A stretch of 64,000 nt of DNA from Kitasatospora sp052076145 (lineage in GTDB: Bacteria > Actinomycetota > Actinomycetes > Streptomycetales > Streptomycetaceae). The stretch lies in assembly GCF_052076145.1 (NCBI RefSeq), contig NZ_CP197246.1:4650001-4714000 (forward strand), given 5' to 3'. The position numbers and the translations under genes are program-made. The notes below the pieces were generated by a model. It was not told the origin of the DNA and made no database searches. It was given only the letters and a program-made list of their open reading frames with translations. Shown here one piece after another: positions 49,495-57,851 of the stretch. The first letter of the stretch is position 1; each line of letters opens with the position of its first letter.

Positions 49495-51438
49495 ATGCAC
49501 GCTCTAGGGGCGCGGGGAACTGCGCAAATCGGTAGGCGACAGCGCCGCATCTCCCGCTTCGCGAAGTTCCTGAACCGTGCACGGTGGGCCCTCGGGCTTC
49601 TCGCGGCCCCGCCGCTGCTCCACCTGCTGCGCCTCGACCTGCTCACCCTCGCGCTGCTCCTGGCCGCCGCCGCGTCGCTGTTCCGCTCCCGCCTCGGCCT
49701 GCTCGACCGGCTGGTGCTCGCCGCCGGCGGCCTCACCGGCTGGCTCTGCCTGCTGGGCGTGGCGGCCTCCCGCTGGCCCTGGGGGCTGCACCCGCTCGCG
49801 ATCGCCGAGGCCACCGCCGTGCCGCTCGCCGCCCTCGCCGCGACCCGCCGCCCCACCCTCCCCCGGCCGACCACCCGGGACGCGCTGCTGCTGCTCCCCG
49901 TCGCCGCCACCGCCTGGTTCTACCTCGGCCCGCTGCTGCGCGAAGGTTTCACCGGCCGGCTCGCCGCGATCTACCACGGCGAGGACCTGGCCAGGCACTT
50001 CGCCCTCTACGACAGCGTGCTCCGCTTCGGCGGTTACCTGACCTTCCACCGGGCCGAGGCCGACATCACCCTCCAGGACGGCTTCCAGAGCTACCCGCAG
50101 GGCAGCCACCTGACGCTCGCCGTACTCACCGAGTTCGCCTTCGGCGGTGACGTGCCATCAGGCGCCCCCGCCGCGCTCAGCCGCTTCGTGCTGCTCGCGG
50201 CGGGGGTGCTGACGGCCTGCGTCGGCGCGGTCGCCTGGGCCGCCCGGTGGACGGCCGGGCCCGCGCTCGGCCGGTGGGCGGTGCTGCCGCTGACGGCCGC
50301 CGCCGCCGGATACCTGGTGCTGGTCGAGGCGACGCCGCTGCTGCTGACCGGCTTCGAGAGCGAGCTCTTCGGGCTGGCGCTGTTCGCCCTGCTGGCCGCC
50401 TTGGTGGTCCGCCCGCTCGGCCGGCCGGGCGAGCAGGCGGTGCTGCTCGGCGCGCTGACCACCGGCATCTCCTTCGCCTACTACCTGCTGCTCGCCGCCG
50501 CGCTCCCGCTGCTGCTGGTCTGGGCCCTCGCGCACCGCCGCCGGCTGCCCCGCTGGCCCTGGCTGCTGCTCGCCGTCGTCGGCACCGCCGCCGCGGCCGC
50601 CCTGCCGGTGCTGGCCAACTGGAAGCAGGCCGGCTCCGCCGACGTCCTGGTGATGGCGGGCGGCGTCATGGCCGTCAGCCGCCACCTGCTGCTGCCGCTG
50701 CTCGCGCTCGCCGCCCTCGGCCTGCTCACCCGCGCCGCCCGCCGCAACGCCCCCCGCCGGGCCGCGCTCGGCGCGCTCGCCGTGACGGGCGCCGTCGCCT
50801 TCGCGCTGATGCGCTACCAGCTCGCCACGGCCGGGCACGTCTCGTACTACTACGAGAAGCTGCTGCACCCGTTGGTCGTCGTCGTGGTGCTCGCCCTCGG
50901 CGCGGCCCTGGTGCCCGCCGTCGGCCGCCGCCGCGGCGGCCCGCCCTGGGCGGTGGCGGTCACCGCCGTGGTTCTCGGCGCCCTCGTGCTCAACTCCCAG
51001 CCGGACCACCCCGGTACGCAGACCGGCTGGGCCGGCAGCTCCGGCGCCGCGTACCTGCACGGCGACCGCGCCGCCCCCGCCAGCGCCGCCCTCGTCACGG
51101 CGATCGACGCCACCCGCCCGGTGCCCGACCCCCGGGCCGCCGTCCTGCTGGTCGAGCCGCACGCGGGGGAGGACCCGCGCTTCCGCGAGGGCAGCCTCTG
51201 GCTCGGCGTGCTCGCCCGCGACAACGGACTCTCCTGGCGGGCCTGGATCTGGGGCCGCTGGCGGCACAGCGCCCAGGAGATCGCCGACTACGCGGCGGCC
51301 TACCCCGTCCCGCTGCGGGTCTACCTGGACGACCCGGCGCTGGCCGCCGAGACCCGCCGCCTCGCCGACCCCGACCGCCTCGACGTCGCCCTGATCGGCT
51401 ACGACACCCACGACCGACCGGTCGTACTGGGGCGTTGA
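49495..51438 (+). CDS. Polytopic membrane protein, GT-C-like
   Basis: A 647-residue protein with about 13 helices and a C-terminal outside domain (about 500-647) of the type DPRAAVLLVEPHAGEDPRF. The first long outer loop (about 155-215) contains YHGEDLARHFALYDS and FQSYPQGSHL, where acidic residues could be catalytic as in GT-C enzymes. No named family is assigned. The start is uncertain: ATG 49495 has no Shine-Dalgarno, and residues 3-26 are encoded by repeat copy C. No alternative ATG or GTG in this frame occurs before the first helix, so either this start is used or a rare codon such as CTG is. Confidence 0.6.
   Translation: MHALGARGTAQIGRRQRRISRFAKFLNRARWALGLLAAPPLLHLLRLDLLTLALLLAAAASLFRSRLGLLDRLVLAAGGLTGWLCLLGVAASRWPWGLHPLAIAEATAVPLAALAATRRPTLPRPTTRDALLLLPVAATAWFYLGPLLREGFTGRLAAIYHGEDLARHFALYDSVLRFGGYLTFHRAEADITLQDGFQSYPQGSHLTLAVLTEFAFGGDVPSGAPAALSRFVLLAAGVLTACVGAVAWAARWTAGPALGRWAVLPLTAAAAGYLVLVEATPLLLTGFESELFGLALFALLAALVVRPLGRPGEQAVLLGALTTGISFAYYLLLAAALPLLLVWALAHRRRLPRWPWLLLAVVGTAAAAALPVLANWKQAGSADVLVMAGGVMAVSRHLLLPLLALAALGLLTRAARRNAPRRAALGALAVTGAVAFALMRYQLATAGHVSYYYEKLLHPLVVVVVLALGAALVPAVGRRRGGPPWAVAVTAVVLGALVLNSQPDHPGTQTGWAGSSGAAYLHGDRAAPASAALVTAIDATRPVPDPRAAVLLVEPHAGEDPRFREGSLWLGVLARDNGLSWRAWIWGRWRHSAQEIADYAAAYPVPLRVYLDDPALAAETRRLADPDRLDVALIGYDTHDRPVVLGR
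49503..49571. repeat. Streptomycete intergenic palindromic repeat, copy C (inside the start of a coding frame)
   Basis: CTAGGGGCGCGGGGAACTG at its left edge, followed by TGCGCAAATCGG and AGCGCCGCAT, with a shortened right arm ending CGCGAAGTTCCTG. Here the repeat is translated as the N-terminus of the gene at 49495. Confidence 0.75.
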
Positions 51439-51518
51439 CCCAGGGGCGCGGGGAACTGCGCGAAACGGGAGAGACGGCGCCGCACCCGGCCGGGCGCGCA
51501 GTTCCCCGCGCCCCTGGG
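51439..51518. repeat. Streptomycete intergenic palindromic repeat, copy D (intact)
   Basis: Perfect 24-bp arms at 51439-51462 (starting CCCAGGGGCGCGGGGAAC) and 51495-51518, with a 32-bp centre containing GGCGCCGCACC. It begins the base after the stop codon of the previous gene, so it probably acts as its terminator. Confidence 0.9.
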
Positions 51519-51657
51519 GCCGGCCAGTTGCGTGAAGTCATCCGTTCGGGCGGAGCCGCCGCTGCCGCGGTGACCCGTTCGGCCGCCCGTCGTTACGCCG
51601 ATTGCAGTGCCGGAGGTCTGCCCCCGGCCGACTCCCGACGTGACGGAAGCGAACACC

Positions 51658-53397
51658 ATGCCGAGCGTGGCCACCCTCGAACCACCCAGGGCCCTCCCTG
51701 CCGAACCAGTACCGCCCGCAGCCAAGGGCGGCCACCACCTCCGCAAGCTGCTCGCCGGCTCGGCGGAGGCCGCCGTCGCGCTGGCCGTCGGCGTCGGCTT
51801 CATGGTCTGGGCCCGCAACATCCACGTCGACCCGCTGATCCGGGTCGGCCAGGTCAGCGGCCTGGCCAAACTCCAGTTCAGGGCCGCCATGCTGGCCCTG
51901 CCGGTCTTCGCCGTGGTGCTGTACGCGGCGCACCGGGCGGCCCCCAAGCGGTACCGCCTGCTGCTCCGCCTCGGCTGCGCCGTCGTCGCGGGCCTCGGCA
52001 CCGGCATCGTCGCGGGCGGCATCGCCGTCGCGCTGCGCGGCACCCCCTGGGGCCTCGGCGGCCAGGACGGCGACCCGGGCACCCTGCAGAGCTACGCCGA
52101 GTCCTTCCTGAAGGGGGAGGGGCTGCCCGACCTCTACCCGCCCGGCTTCATCGTGCTGCTCGCCGAGTGGACGAAGTACCTGCGGCCCGGCCACGTCGGC
52201 TTCGCCCTCAAGGACGTCCAGCTCCTGCTCAGCGCCGTCTTCGGCCCGTTCGCCTACCTGGCCTGGCGCAGCCTGCTCCGCCCGGCCTGGGCGCTGGCCG
52301 TCGCACTGCCCGCCTCGATCCTCTTCCTCGACCCGATCCGGCCCTACAGCCACCTGGTGATGGTCTGCCTGGTGCCCGTCCTCGGCCGCCTGCTCACCGA
52401 ACTCACCCGCGTGCCGGGTCGGTCCTTCCGCTCGGCGCTGCTGCGCGGTGCGGTGATCGGCGCCGTGCTCGGGCTGCTCTTCCTCGGGTACTCCGGCTGG
52501 TTCGTCTGGTCCGCCCCCGGCACCCTGGTGGCGATCGCCGCACTCGTCCCCTGGCGCAAGGGCCGTGCGGCGCTGGCCCGCGCGGCCGCCCTGCTCGGCG
52601 CCACCGCCGTCACCGCCGGGCTGGTCGGCGCCCCGCTGCTGCTCAAGTTCCTCGCCCACGGCGCCTCCACCGTCGACCGCTACGCCTACTTCGACGTCTA
52701 CATCGACCCGGCGTACGTGATGGGCTGGCGCTCCGACCGCTCCGGCTGGCCCGCCTCCTGGGCCTGGCCGCCGCCCGGCGAGCTGGCCGGGCAGACCACC
52801 TTCTCCCTGCTGGTGATCGTCGGGTTCGCGCTGGCGCTGGCCCTCGGGCTGCGGCGGCCCCCGGTGGTCGCCGCGCTCGGCTGCCTCGGCGGGGCCTGGG
52901 TGCTGCGCTTCTGGTTCGCCGGGCACATGCAGCGCGACCAGGCCGTCATGCTCTACCCCCGCACCACCTGGCTGATCCTCTACTGCTTCATCACCCTCAC
53001 CGTGCTCGCCGCGATGCTGATCTCCGGCAGCGCCGCGAAGGCCTGGCGACGGCTGACGGCCAGTCAGAAGCTGCGCCCCTCGGGCTCGATCGGCCGACGG
53101 CTCGCCGCCGGATCGCTCTGCGGTCTGGCCCTCTTCGGCGCGATGGCCGCCTCCTGGTCCGCCAACCGCTACATGCCGAGCGACCCGGAGCAGCGCAACA
53201 TGGGCCTGGACGCCTGGCGTTCGCACACCCTCCAGCGCGGCGACGGCAGTTGCCCGCTCTACGCCCCCGGCCACACCTGCACCGCACCGCACGAACTCTG
53301 GCGGCCGCACGACAGCGTCGACTCCAAGCTCTGGTGCGGCAACGTCGCGTACGTCAACTGGACGGTCTACTGCGGCGGCCGCGCCCCGACCGGGTGA
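51658..53397 (+). CDS. AftA-like GT-C membrane protein, paralog 2
   Basis: A 579-residue polytopic protein, nearly the same length as the paralog at 39327. It shares RVGQVSGLAKLQFR at the N-terminus, DLYPPGFIVLLAEW in the corresponding outer loop, FLGYSGWFVWSAPG, RFWFAGHMQRDQAVMLYPRT, and a C-terminal outside domain with Cys pairs (GSCPLYAPGHTC). The likely role is sugar transfer from a polyprenyl donor outside the membrane. The ATG at 51658 (GGAAG 9 bp upstream) is preferred to GTG 51607. A 15-bp tandem duplication spans its stop codon. Confidence 0.65.
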   Translation: MPSVATLEPPRALPAEPVPPAAKGGHHLRKLLAGSAEAAVALAVGVGFMVWARNIHVDPLIRVGQVSGLAKLQFRAAMLALPVFAVVLYAAHRAAPKRYRLLLRLGCAVVAGLGTGIVAGGIAVALRGTPWGLGGQDGDPGTLQSYAESFLKGEGLPDLYPPGFIVLLAEWTKYLRPGHVGFALKDVQLLLSAVFGPFAYLAWRSLLRPAWALAVALPASILFLDPIRPYSHLVMVCLVPVLGRLLTELTRVPGRSFRSALLRGAVIGAVLGLLFLGYSGWFVWSAPGTLVAIAALVPWRKGRAALARAAALLGATAVTAGLVGAPLLLKFLAHGASTVDRYAYFDVYIDPAYVMGWRSDRSGWPASWAWPPPGELAGQTTFSLLVIVGFALALALGLRRPPVVAALGCLGGAWVLRFWFAGHMQRDQAVMLYPRTTWLILYCFITLTVLAAMLISGSAAKAWRRLTASQKLRPSGSIGRRLAAGSLCGLALFGAMAASWSANRYMPSDPEQRNMGLDAWRSHTLQRGDGSCPLYAPGHTCTAPHELWRPHDSVDSKLWCGNVAYVNWTVYCGGRAPTG

Positions 53398-53415
53398 GCC
53401 ACGACCGGGTGAGCC
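53387..53415. repeat. Tandem duplication spanning a stop codon
   Basis: CGACCGGGTGAGCC occurs at 53387-53400 and again at 53402-53415. The first copy contains the TGA of the 51658 gene. Confidence 0.85.
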
Positions 53416-53480
53416 CGGTCAACCCGGCGTCGCGGCGGTCGCCCTGAGGCGGCACTACCAGCGGCGACGCCGGTCGTTCA

Positions 53481-53514
53481 GCACGGCGGGCCGTTCCCTC
53501 ACGGCCCGCCGTGC
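53481..53514 (+). terminator. Hairpin between the AftA-like gene and methyltransferase 1
   Basis: Perfect 14-bp arms GCACGGCGGGCCGT (53481-53494) and complement (53501-53514) with a 6-nt loop. It ends just before the AAGGAG of the next gene, so it could also affect that gene's translation. Confidence 0.7.
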
Positions 53515-53534
53515 CACCGAAGGAGTGCCCCCCC

Positions 53535-54536
53535 ATGACCGCTCTCTCCACCGAGACCGCTGCCGAGACCGCTGTAGAGACCGCCGCTGAGACCGCCGCT
53601 GAGACCGCCGTCCCGGCCGAACCCGGCGTCCTCACCGACGTACCCGGCTGGTTCTGGGATCTGGACCGGCACGCCTTCGAGTGGTTCCTCGACCGTCAGC
53701 AGCGCACGGGGGAGACCGGCGACCTGCTGGAGCTCGGCGCCTACCTCGGCCGCAGCGCCATCGTGATGGGCCGTCACCTCGGCGAGGACGAGACCTTCAC
53801 CGTCTGCGACCTCTTCGACTCCGAGGCCCCGGACGCCGAGAACTCCGCCGAGATGGTGATGTCCTACCGCAAGACCCTCACCCGGCAGGCGTTCGAGGCC
53901 AACTACCTGGCCTTCCACGAGGAACTGCCCACCATCATCCAGGCCCCCACCTCGGTGCTCGCCGACGGCCGCATCCCCGAGGGCAGCTGCCGCTTCGTCC
54001 ACGTCGACGCCTCGCACCTGTACGAGCACGTCGCCGGTGACGTCCAGGTCGCCCGCGCCGCACTCGGCCCGCAGGGCGTCCTGGTGATGGACGACTACCG
54101 CTCGGCCCACACCCCCGGCGTCGCCGCCGCGACCTGGGAGGCCGTGCTCAACTTCGACCTCCGCCCGATCTGCCTCACCGAGTGCAAGTTCTACGCCACC
54201 TGGGGAGACCCGGAGCCCTTCCAGGACGAACTGCTCCGCACCTCCGGCGGCGCCCCCGGCTGCCGCGTGGGCACCGACACCATCGCCGGGCACCGCGTCC
54301 TGCGGCTCGGCGGCCAGCCGGACCCGATCACCGACTTCCCGGTCTCCCGCCACCACGACCGCATCGCCCAGGAGGCCCGGCGCCGGGCCGCCGAGCAGGC
54401 CGCCGAGGAGCTCGCCGCCCGCCGCGCCCTCGCCGCAGCGGCCCGCCGCCCCGCCGCCGTGGCCCGCCGCGCAGCCGCCGACCTCGTCCCGCCGCTCCTC
54501 TCCGCCGCCGTCCGCCGGGCGCGGCGCGGCCGCTGA
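53535..54536 (+). CDS. Class I methyltransferase (TylF/Methyltransf_24-like), duplicate 1
   Basis: A 333-residue protein. The N-terminal 25 residues hold five ETA[A/V] repeats. A SAM-methyltransferase domain (about 30-240) follows with GDLLELGAYLGRSA (motif I), FTVCDLFDSEAPD, RFVHVDASHLYEHV and LVMDDYRS, as in macrocin O-methyltransferase-like sugar O-methyltransferases. The C-terminal tail of about 60 residues is Ala/Arg-rich and amphipathic, possibly a membrane anchor. It is a close paralog of the gene at 55583, with a 66-nt block identical. ATG 53535 with AAGGAG upstream. Acceptor unknown; a sugar of the surface polymer is plausible. Confidence 0.82.
   Translation: MTALSTETAAETAVETAAETAAETAVPAEPGVLTDVPGWFWDLDRHAFEWFLDRQQRTGETGDLLELGAYLGRSAIVMGRHLGEDETFTVCDLFDSEAPDAENSAEMVMSYRKTLTRQAFEANYLAFHEELPTIIQAPTSVLADGRIPEGSCRFVHVDASHLYEHVAGDVQVARAALGPQGVLVMDDYRSAHTPGVAAATWEAVLNFDLRPICLTECKFYATWGDPEPFQDELLRTSGGAPGCRVGTDTIAGHRVLRLGGQPDPITDFPVSRHHDRIAQEARRRAAEQAAEELAARRALAAAARRPAAVARRAAADLVPPLLSAAVRRARRGR
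53553..53612 (+). repeat. Five tandem 12-bp coding repeats
   Basis: GAGACCGCTGCC-type units at 53553, 53565, 53577, 53589 and 53601, in frame, encoding Glu-Thr-Ala-Ala/Val five times at the N-terminus of methyltransferase 1. The duplicate at 55583 lacks them. Confidence 0.9.
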
Positions 54537-54595
54537 AGGCTCGCCGGTGGCGTGAGGTCACCCGATCCCCGGCGGGCGGCCAGTAGCGTGAAGCC

Positions 54596-55528
54596 GTGGA
54601 GAAACTGGCCAAGCTGCCGCTGATCGGCCCCCTGATCGCCCGACTGCTCCGCAGCCGCGCCTACCTGACGTACGCGCACTTCACCGCCGCCAAGGGCAAC
54701 CGCCTCGCCGGGGCCGTCACCTTCTTCGGGTTCCTCGCGCTCTTCCCGCTGCTCACCGTCGCTCTGGCGGTCGCGGTCGCGGCCCTCAGCGACCACCGGG
54801 TGAAGCAGCTCCAGGACAAGATCTCCGAGCAGCTGCCGGGCCTCTCCGACTCCCTCAACCTGCCCGGTCTGGTCGCCAACGCGGGGACGATCGGGCTGGT
54901 CAGCGGCGTCCTGCTGGTGATCTCCGGGCTCGGCTGGGTCGACACCATGCGCGGCTCGATCCGGGACGTCTGGCAGCTCCCCGAGGAGGGCGGCAACCCG
55001 ATCCTGCGCAAGGGCTGGGACTGCGTCGTCCTGCTCGGCCTCGGCCTGGTCTCCGCCGTCTCGCTCGGCGCGTCCGGCGTCGCCACCCAGCTCGCCCAGC
55101 GGCTCGCCGACTGGCTGGGCATCGGCGGCTCCGCCGGGCGCTACCTGCTCGGCGCGGCCGGATTCCTGATCGGCGTGCTCGCCGACATGGTCCTCTTCGC
55201 GTACCTGCTCGGGCCCTTCCCCCGGATCACCGGCCAGCGTCGCAAGGACGTGCTGCAGGCCGCCCTGATCGGTGCGATCGGGTTCGAGGTGCTCAAGCTC
55301 GCGCTCTCCTCCTACCTCGGCTCGGTGGCGGGCAAGAGCGTCTACGGCGCGTTCGGCGTGCCGGTCGCACTGTTGCTGTGGATCAACTTCGTCAGCCGGC
55401 TGCTGATGTACTGCGTCTCCTGGACCGCCCTGGCCGACCCTGCCGCCGCCCGGCGGCGAGCTGTCGAACAGGCCGAGGCGGTTCTGGAGAAGGAGCACGC
55501 GGCCCCTCCCGCTCGACCATCGGAGTGA
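54596..55528 (+). CDS. YihY/virulence factor BrkB family membrane protein
   Basis: A 310-residue protein with six membrane helices typical of YihY. An amphipathic N-terminus is followed by AVTFFGFLALFPLLTVALAV, then LGWVDTMRGSIRDVW and YLGPFPRITGQRRKDVLQAALIGAIGFEVLKL-type segments. The family was once called RNase BN wrongly; its function is unknown, possibly envelope transport. The GTG start follows a TAGCGT box by 7 bp, suggesting a leaderless transcript. It sits between the two duplicated methyltransferase genes, which may have arisen around it. Confidence 0.88.
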   Translation: MEKLAKLPLIGPLIARLLRSRAYLTYAHFTAAKGNRLAGAVTFFGFLALFPLLTVALAVAVAALSDHRVKQLQDKISEQLPGLSDSLNLPGLVANAGTIGLVSGVLLVISGLGWVDTMRGSIRDVWQLPEEGGNPILRKGWDCVVLLGLGLVSAVSLGASGVATQLAQRLADWLGIGGSAGRYLLGAAGFLIGVLADMVLFAYLLGPFPRITGQRRKDVLQAALIGAIGFEVLKLALSSYLGSVAGKSVYGAFGVPVALLLWINFVSRLLMYCVSWTALADPAAARRRAVEQAEAVLEKEHAAPPARPSE

Positions 55529-55582
55529 CTAGGATCACGCAATCAGCGCCCGACCCATGGCGCGCCTCCCCTGGAGTTCACT

Positions 55583-56440
55583 GTGGCCACCCCCGCTTCC
55601 GCAGTACCTCGCACCCCCGATGACGTTCCCGGATGGTTCTGGAAGGTCGACCAGGAGGTGTTCAGCTGGTTCCTCGACCGGCAGAGCGACACCGGTACCA
55701 AGGGCGACATCCTCGAACTCGGCACGTACCTCGGCCGCAGCGCCGTCCTGCTCGGCCGGCACCTCCGGGACGGCGAGACCTTCACCGTCTGCGACCTCTT
55801 CGACTCCGAGGCCCCGGACGCCGAGAACTCCGCCGAGATGGATATGTCGTACCGCAAGACCCTCACCCGCCAGGCGTTCGAGACCAACTACCTCGCCTTC
55901 CACGACCGCCTCCCCGAGGTCGTCCAGGCCCCCACCTCCGTCCTCGCCGACGGCCGCATCCCCGAGGGCAGCTGCCGCTTCGTCCACATCGACGCCTCGC
56001 ACCTGTACGAGCACGTCGCCGGCGACATCCTGGTCGCCCGCGACGCCCTCGCCAAGGATGGCCTGGTCGTCCTCGACGACTACCGCTCCCCGCACACCCC
56101 CGGCGTCGCCGCCGCGACCTGGGAGGCCGTCGCCGGCCTCGGCCTGAAGCCCATCTGCCTCACCCCCGAGAAGTTCTACGGCACCTGGGGCGACGCGGAC
56201 GCGGCCAAGGCCGACCTGCTCGCCCGCGACTGGCCCGGCGAGGGCTTCCGGATGGAGAAGGACGTCATCGCGGGCCACACCGTCCACCGCCTCGCCTACG
56301 ACGGCACCCCGGCGGCCCCCGCCCCGGCCGCCGGCGCCACCACCACCCCCCGCCGCCCGCAGCGCTCGAGGGCCCGGCGCCTGGCCCTCGACCTCCTCCC
56401 CCCGGTGGTCACCCGTGCCATCCGCAGGGCCCGCGTCTGA
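55583..56440 (+). CDS. Class I methyltransferase (TylF/Methyltransf_24-like), duplicate 2
   Basis: A 285-residue protein. Domain and motifs match duplicate 1: GDILELGTYLGRSA, FTVCDLFDSEAPD, RFVHIDASHLYEHV and LVVLDDYRS. It has a shorter basic tail (LALDLLPPVVTRAIRRARV) that aligns with the end of duplicate 1, and no ETAA repeats. GTG at 55583 with GGAG 7 bp upstream. Keeping both copies suggests two acceptors or two positions on the same acceptor. The stop is 19 bp from the convergent carboxypeptidase gene. Confidence 0.82.
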   Translation: MATPASAVPRTPDDVPGWFWKVDQEVFSWFLDRQSDTGTKGDILELGTYLGRSAVLLGRHLRDGETFTVCDLFDSEAPDAENSAEMDMSYRKTLTRQAFETNYLAFHDRLPEVVQAPTSVLADGRIPEGSCRFVHIDASHLYEHVAGDILVARDALAKDGLVVLDDYRSPHTPGVAAATWEAVAGLGLKPICLTPEKFYGTWGDADAAKADLLARDWPGEGFRMEKDVIAGHTVHRLAYDGTPAAPAPAAGATTTPRRPQRSRARRLALDLLPPVVTRAIRRARV

Positions 56441-56458
56441 CCGCTCAGCAGTGGGGGG

Positions 56459-57700
56459 TCAGCGGCCGATGGCGGTGGCCCCCACGGGCGCCGGCATCGT
56501 GGTGGGCGCCCCCGGCGGAAGAGCCCGTCGGCGGCGGCGGATGCGGCGGGCCCGGAGCCGTAGCAGCGCCGCCGCCGCTGCGGCCGCGCAGGTGCCGGTG
56601 GCCAGCCACCCGACCGGCCCGATCCCACCGTCGACCGAGGCCCGCGCCGCCGCGGGCCGCGCGGCGGCGGCAACGGCTGCTGCGGCCGCAGGCGCCTGGG
56701 CGGTGGGCTTGGCGGCCGGTGACGGCAGTGCGGCGGCGGTGTCCTCGGCCAGGGCCCCGACGGGGGTGACCTTCCCGGCGGCGGCGAAGCCCCAGTCGAG
56801 CAGGGCCGCCGTCTCCTCGTACACCTTCATGTAGGAGGCGGGGTGCATGACCGTCACCAGCACCGTCCGCCCGCCACGGACGGCGGCTCCGGTGAAGGTC
56901 GCCCCGGCATTCGTCGTGTAGCCGTTCTTGACGCCGATCAGGCCGGGGTAGCTGCCGAGCAGGCGGTCGGTGTTGGCGATGCCGAAGCTGGCCCGCTGGC
57001 CGGTGGCCTTGTCCACCGCGCCGGGGAACTGCGCGTCGCGGGTGCCGCAGTACGTCCGGAAGTCCGGGTACTTCAGCCCGGCGCGGGCGAACAGCGTCAG
57101 GTCGTAGGCCGAGGAGAGCTGCCCGTCGGTGTCGTAGCCGTCGGGGGAGACCACGTGGGTGTCCCGCGCCTGCATCAGGTTGGCGCGGGCCTGCATCTGC
57201 TGGACGGTCCGGTCGACGCCGCCGTTCATGTGGGCGAGCACGTGCACGGCGTCGTTGCCGGAGGCGAGGAAGACGCCGCGCCAGAGGTCCTCGACCCGGT
57301 AGTCGAGGTCCTCCTTGACGCCCACCAGACTGCTGCCCTCCCCGAGCCCGAACAGCTCGGCGGGGGCGACGTGGTGCACCGTCGACTTGTCGAGCTTCGG
57401 CAGCACGGTGTCGGCGAACAGCATCTTCAGCGTGCTCGCGGGCGGCAGCCGCAGGTGCGCGTTGTACGCGGCGAGCACCTCGCCCGTCCCGGCGTCCGCC
57501 ACCAGCCAGGACTGGCCGGTCAGTTCACCGGGCAGCGCGGGTGCCCCGGCAAGCGGAGCGACCTGCACCCCGGCCTGGCCGAGGCGCTGGCCGCCGACCA
57601 CGCCGGGCGGGGGGCCGTCGTACGGGGCAGCGGCGGCACAGAGTGAGACGGCCACGGCGACGACGCCGCAGCGAAGAGCGAGATCACGGACTTTCTGCAC
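56459..57700 (-). CDS. D-alanyl-D-alanine carboxypeptidase (S11, DacA-type)
   Basis: A 413-residue penicillin-binding protein that trims the terminal D-Ala of peptidoglycan stem peptides. Signal peptide 1-25. The catalytic motifs are Ser89-Thr-Leu-Lys92 (SxxK), Ser147-Gly-Asn149 (SxN) and Lys258-Asn-Gly260, where most S11 enzymes have KTG. A low-complexity Ala/Pro linker (325-365) leads to a single transmembrane helix (about 368-385) and an Arg-rich cytoplasmic tail, anchoring the enzyme at the C-terminus. The start is GTG 57698-57700. The frame is open further upstream, but the signal peptide begins here. Position corresponds to SCO4847. Confidence 0.92.
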   Translation of the reverse strand: MQKVRDLALRCGVVAVAVSLCAAAAPYDGPPPGVVGGQRLGQAGVQVAPLAGAPALPGELTGQSWLVADAGTGEVLAAYNAHLRLPPASTLKMLFADTVLPKLDKSTVHHVAPAELFGLGEGSSLVGVKEDLDYRVEDLWRGVFLASGNDAVHVLAHMNGGVDRTVQQMQARANLMQARDTHVVSPDGYDTDGQLSSAYDLTLFARAGLKYPDFRTYCGTRDAQFPGAVDKATGQRASFGIANTDRLLGSYPGLIGVKNGYTTNAGATFTGAAVRGGRTVLVTVMHPASYMKVYEETAALLDWGFAAAGKVTPVGALAEDTAAALPSPAAKPTAQAPAAAAAVAAAARPAAARASVDGGIGPVGWLATGTCAAAAAAALLRLRARRIRRRRRALPPGAPTTMPAPVGATAIGR

Positions 57701-57851
57701 CCGGGACAGGTACCCAACAGCCCGGCCACCCGGCCCGCCGCGCCGGGAGCGTCCTCCTGACGAGTGCCGGTCGCTGGGCCGTCCGGCCCACTCCTCATAC
57801 TGCGAGACATACTGGGAGCCGACCGTGCCCGTGCCTCCCGAGGACATACCC

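Noticed and set aside
48036..49910. Minus-strand 624-codon frame across the GT2 gene
   Set aside because: It spans two real genes and an intergenic region and has no domain; shadow.
21541..51518. Repeats as a CRISPR array or insertion sequence
   Set aside because: Copies are thousands of bases apart, lack spacers and carry no transposase.
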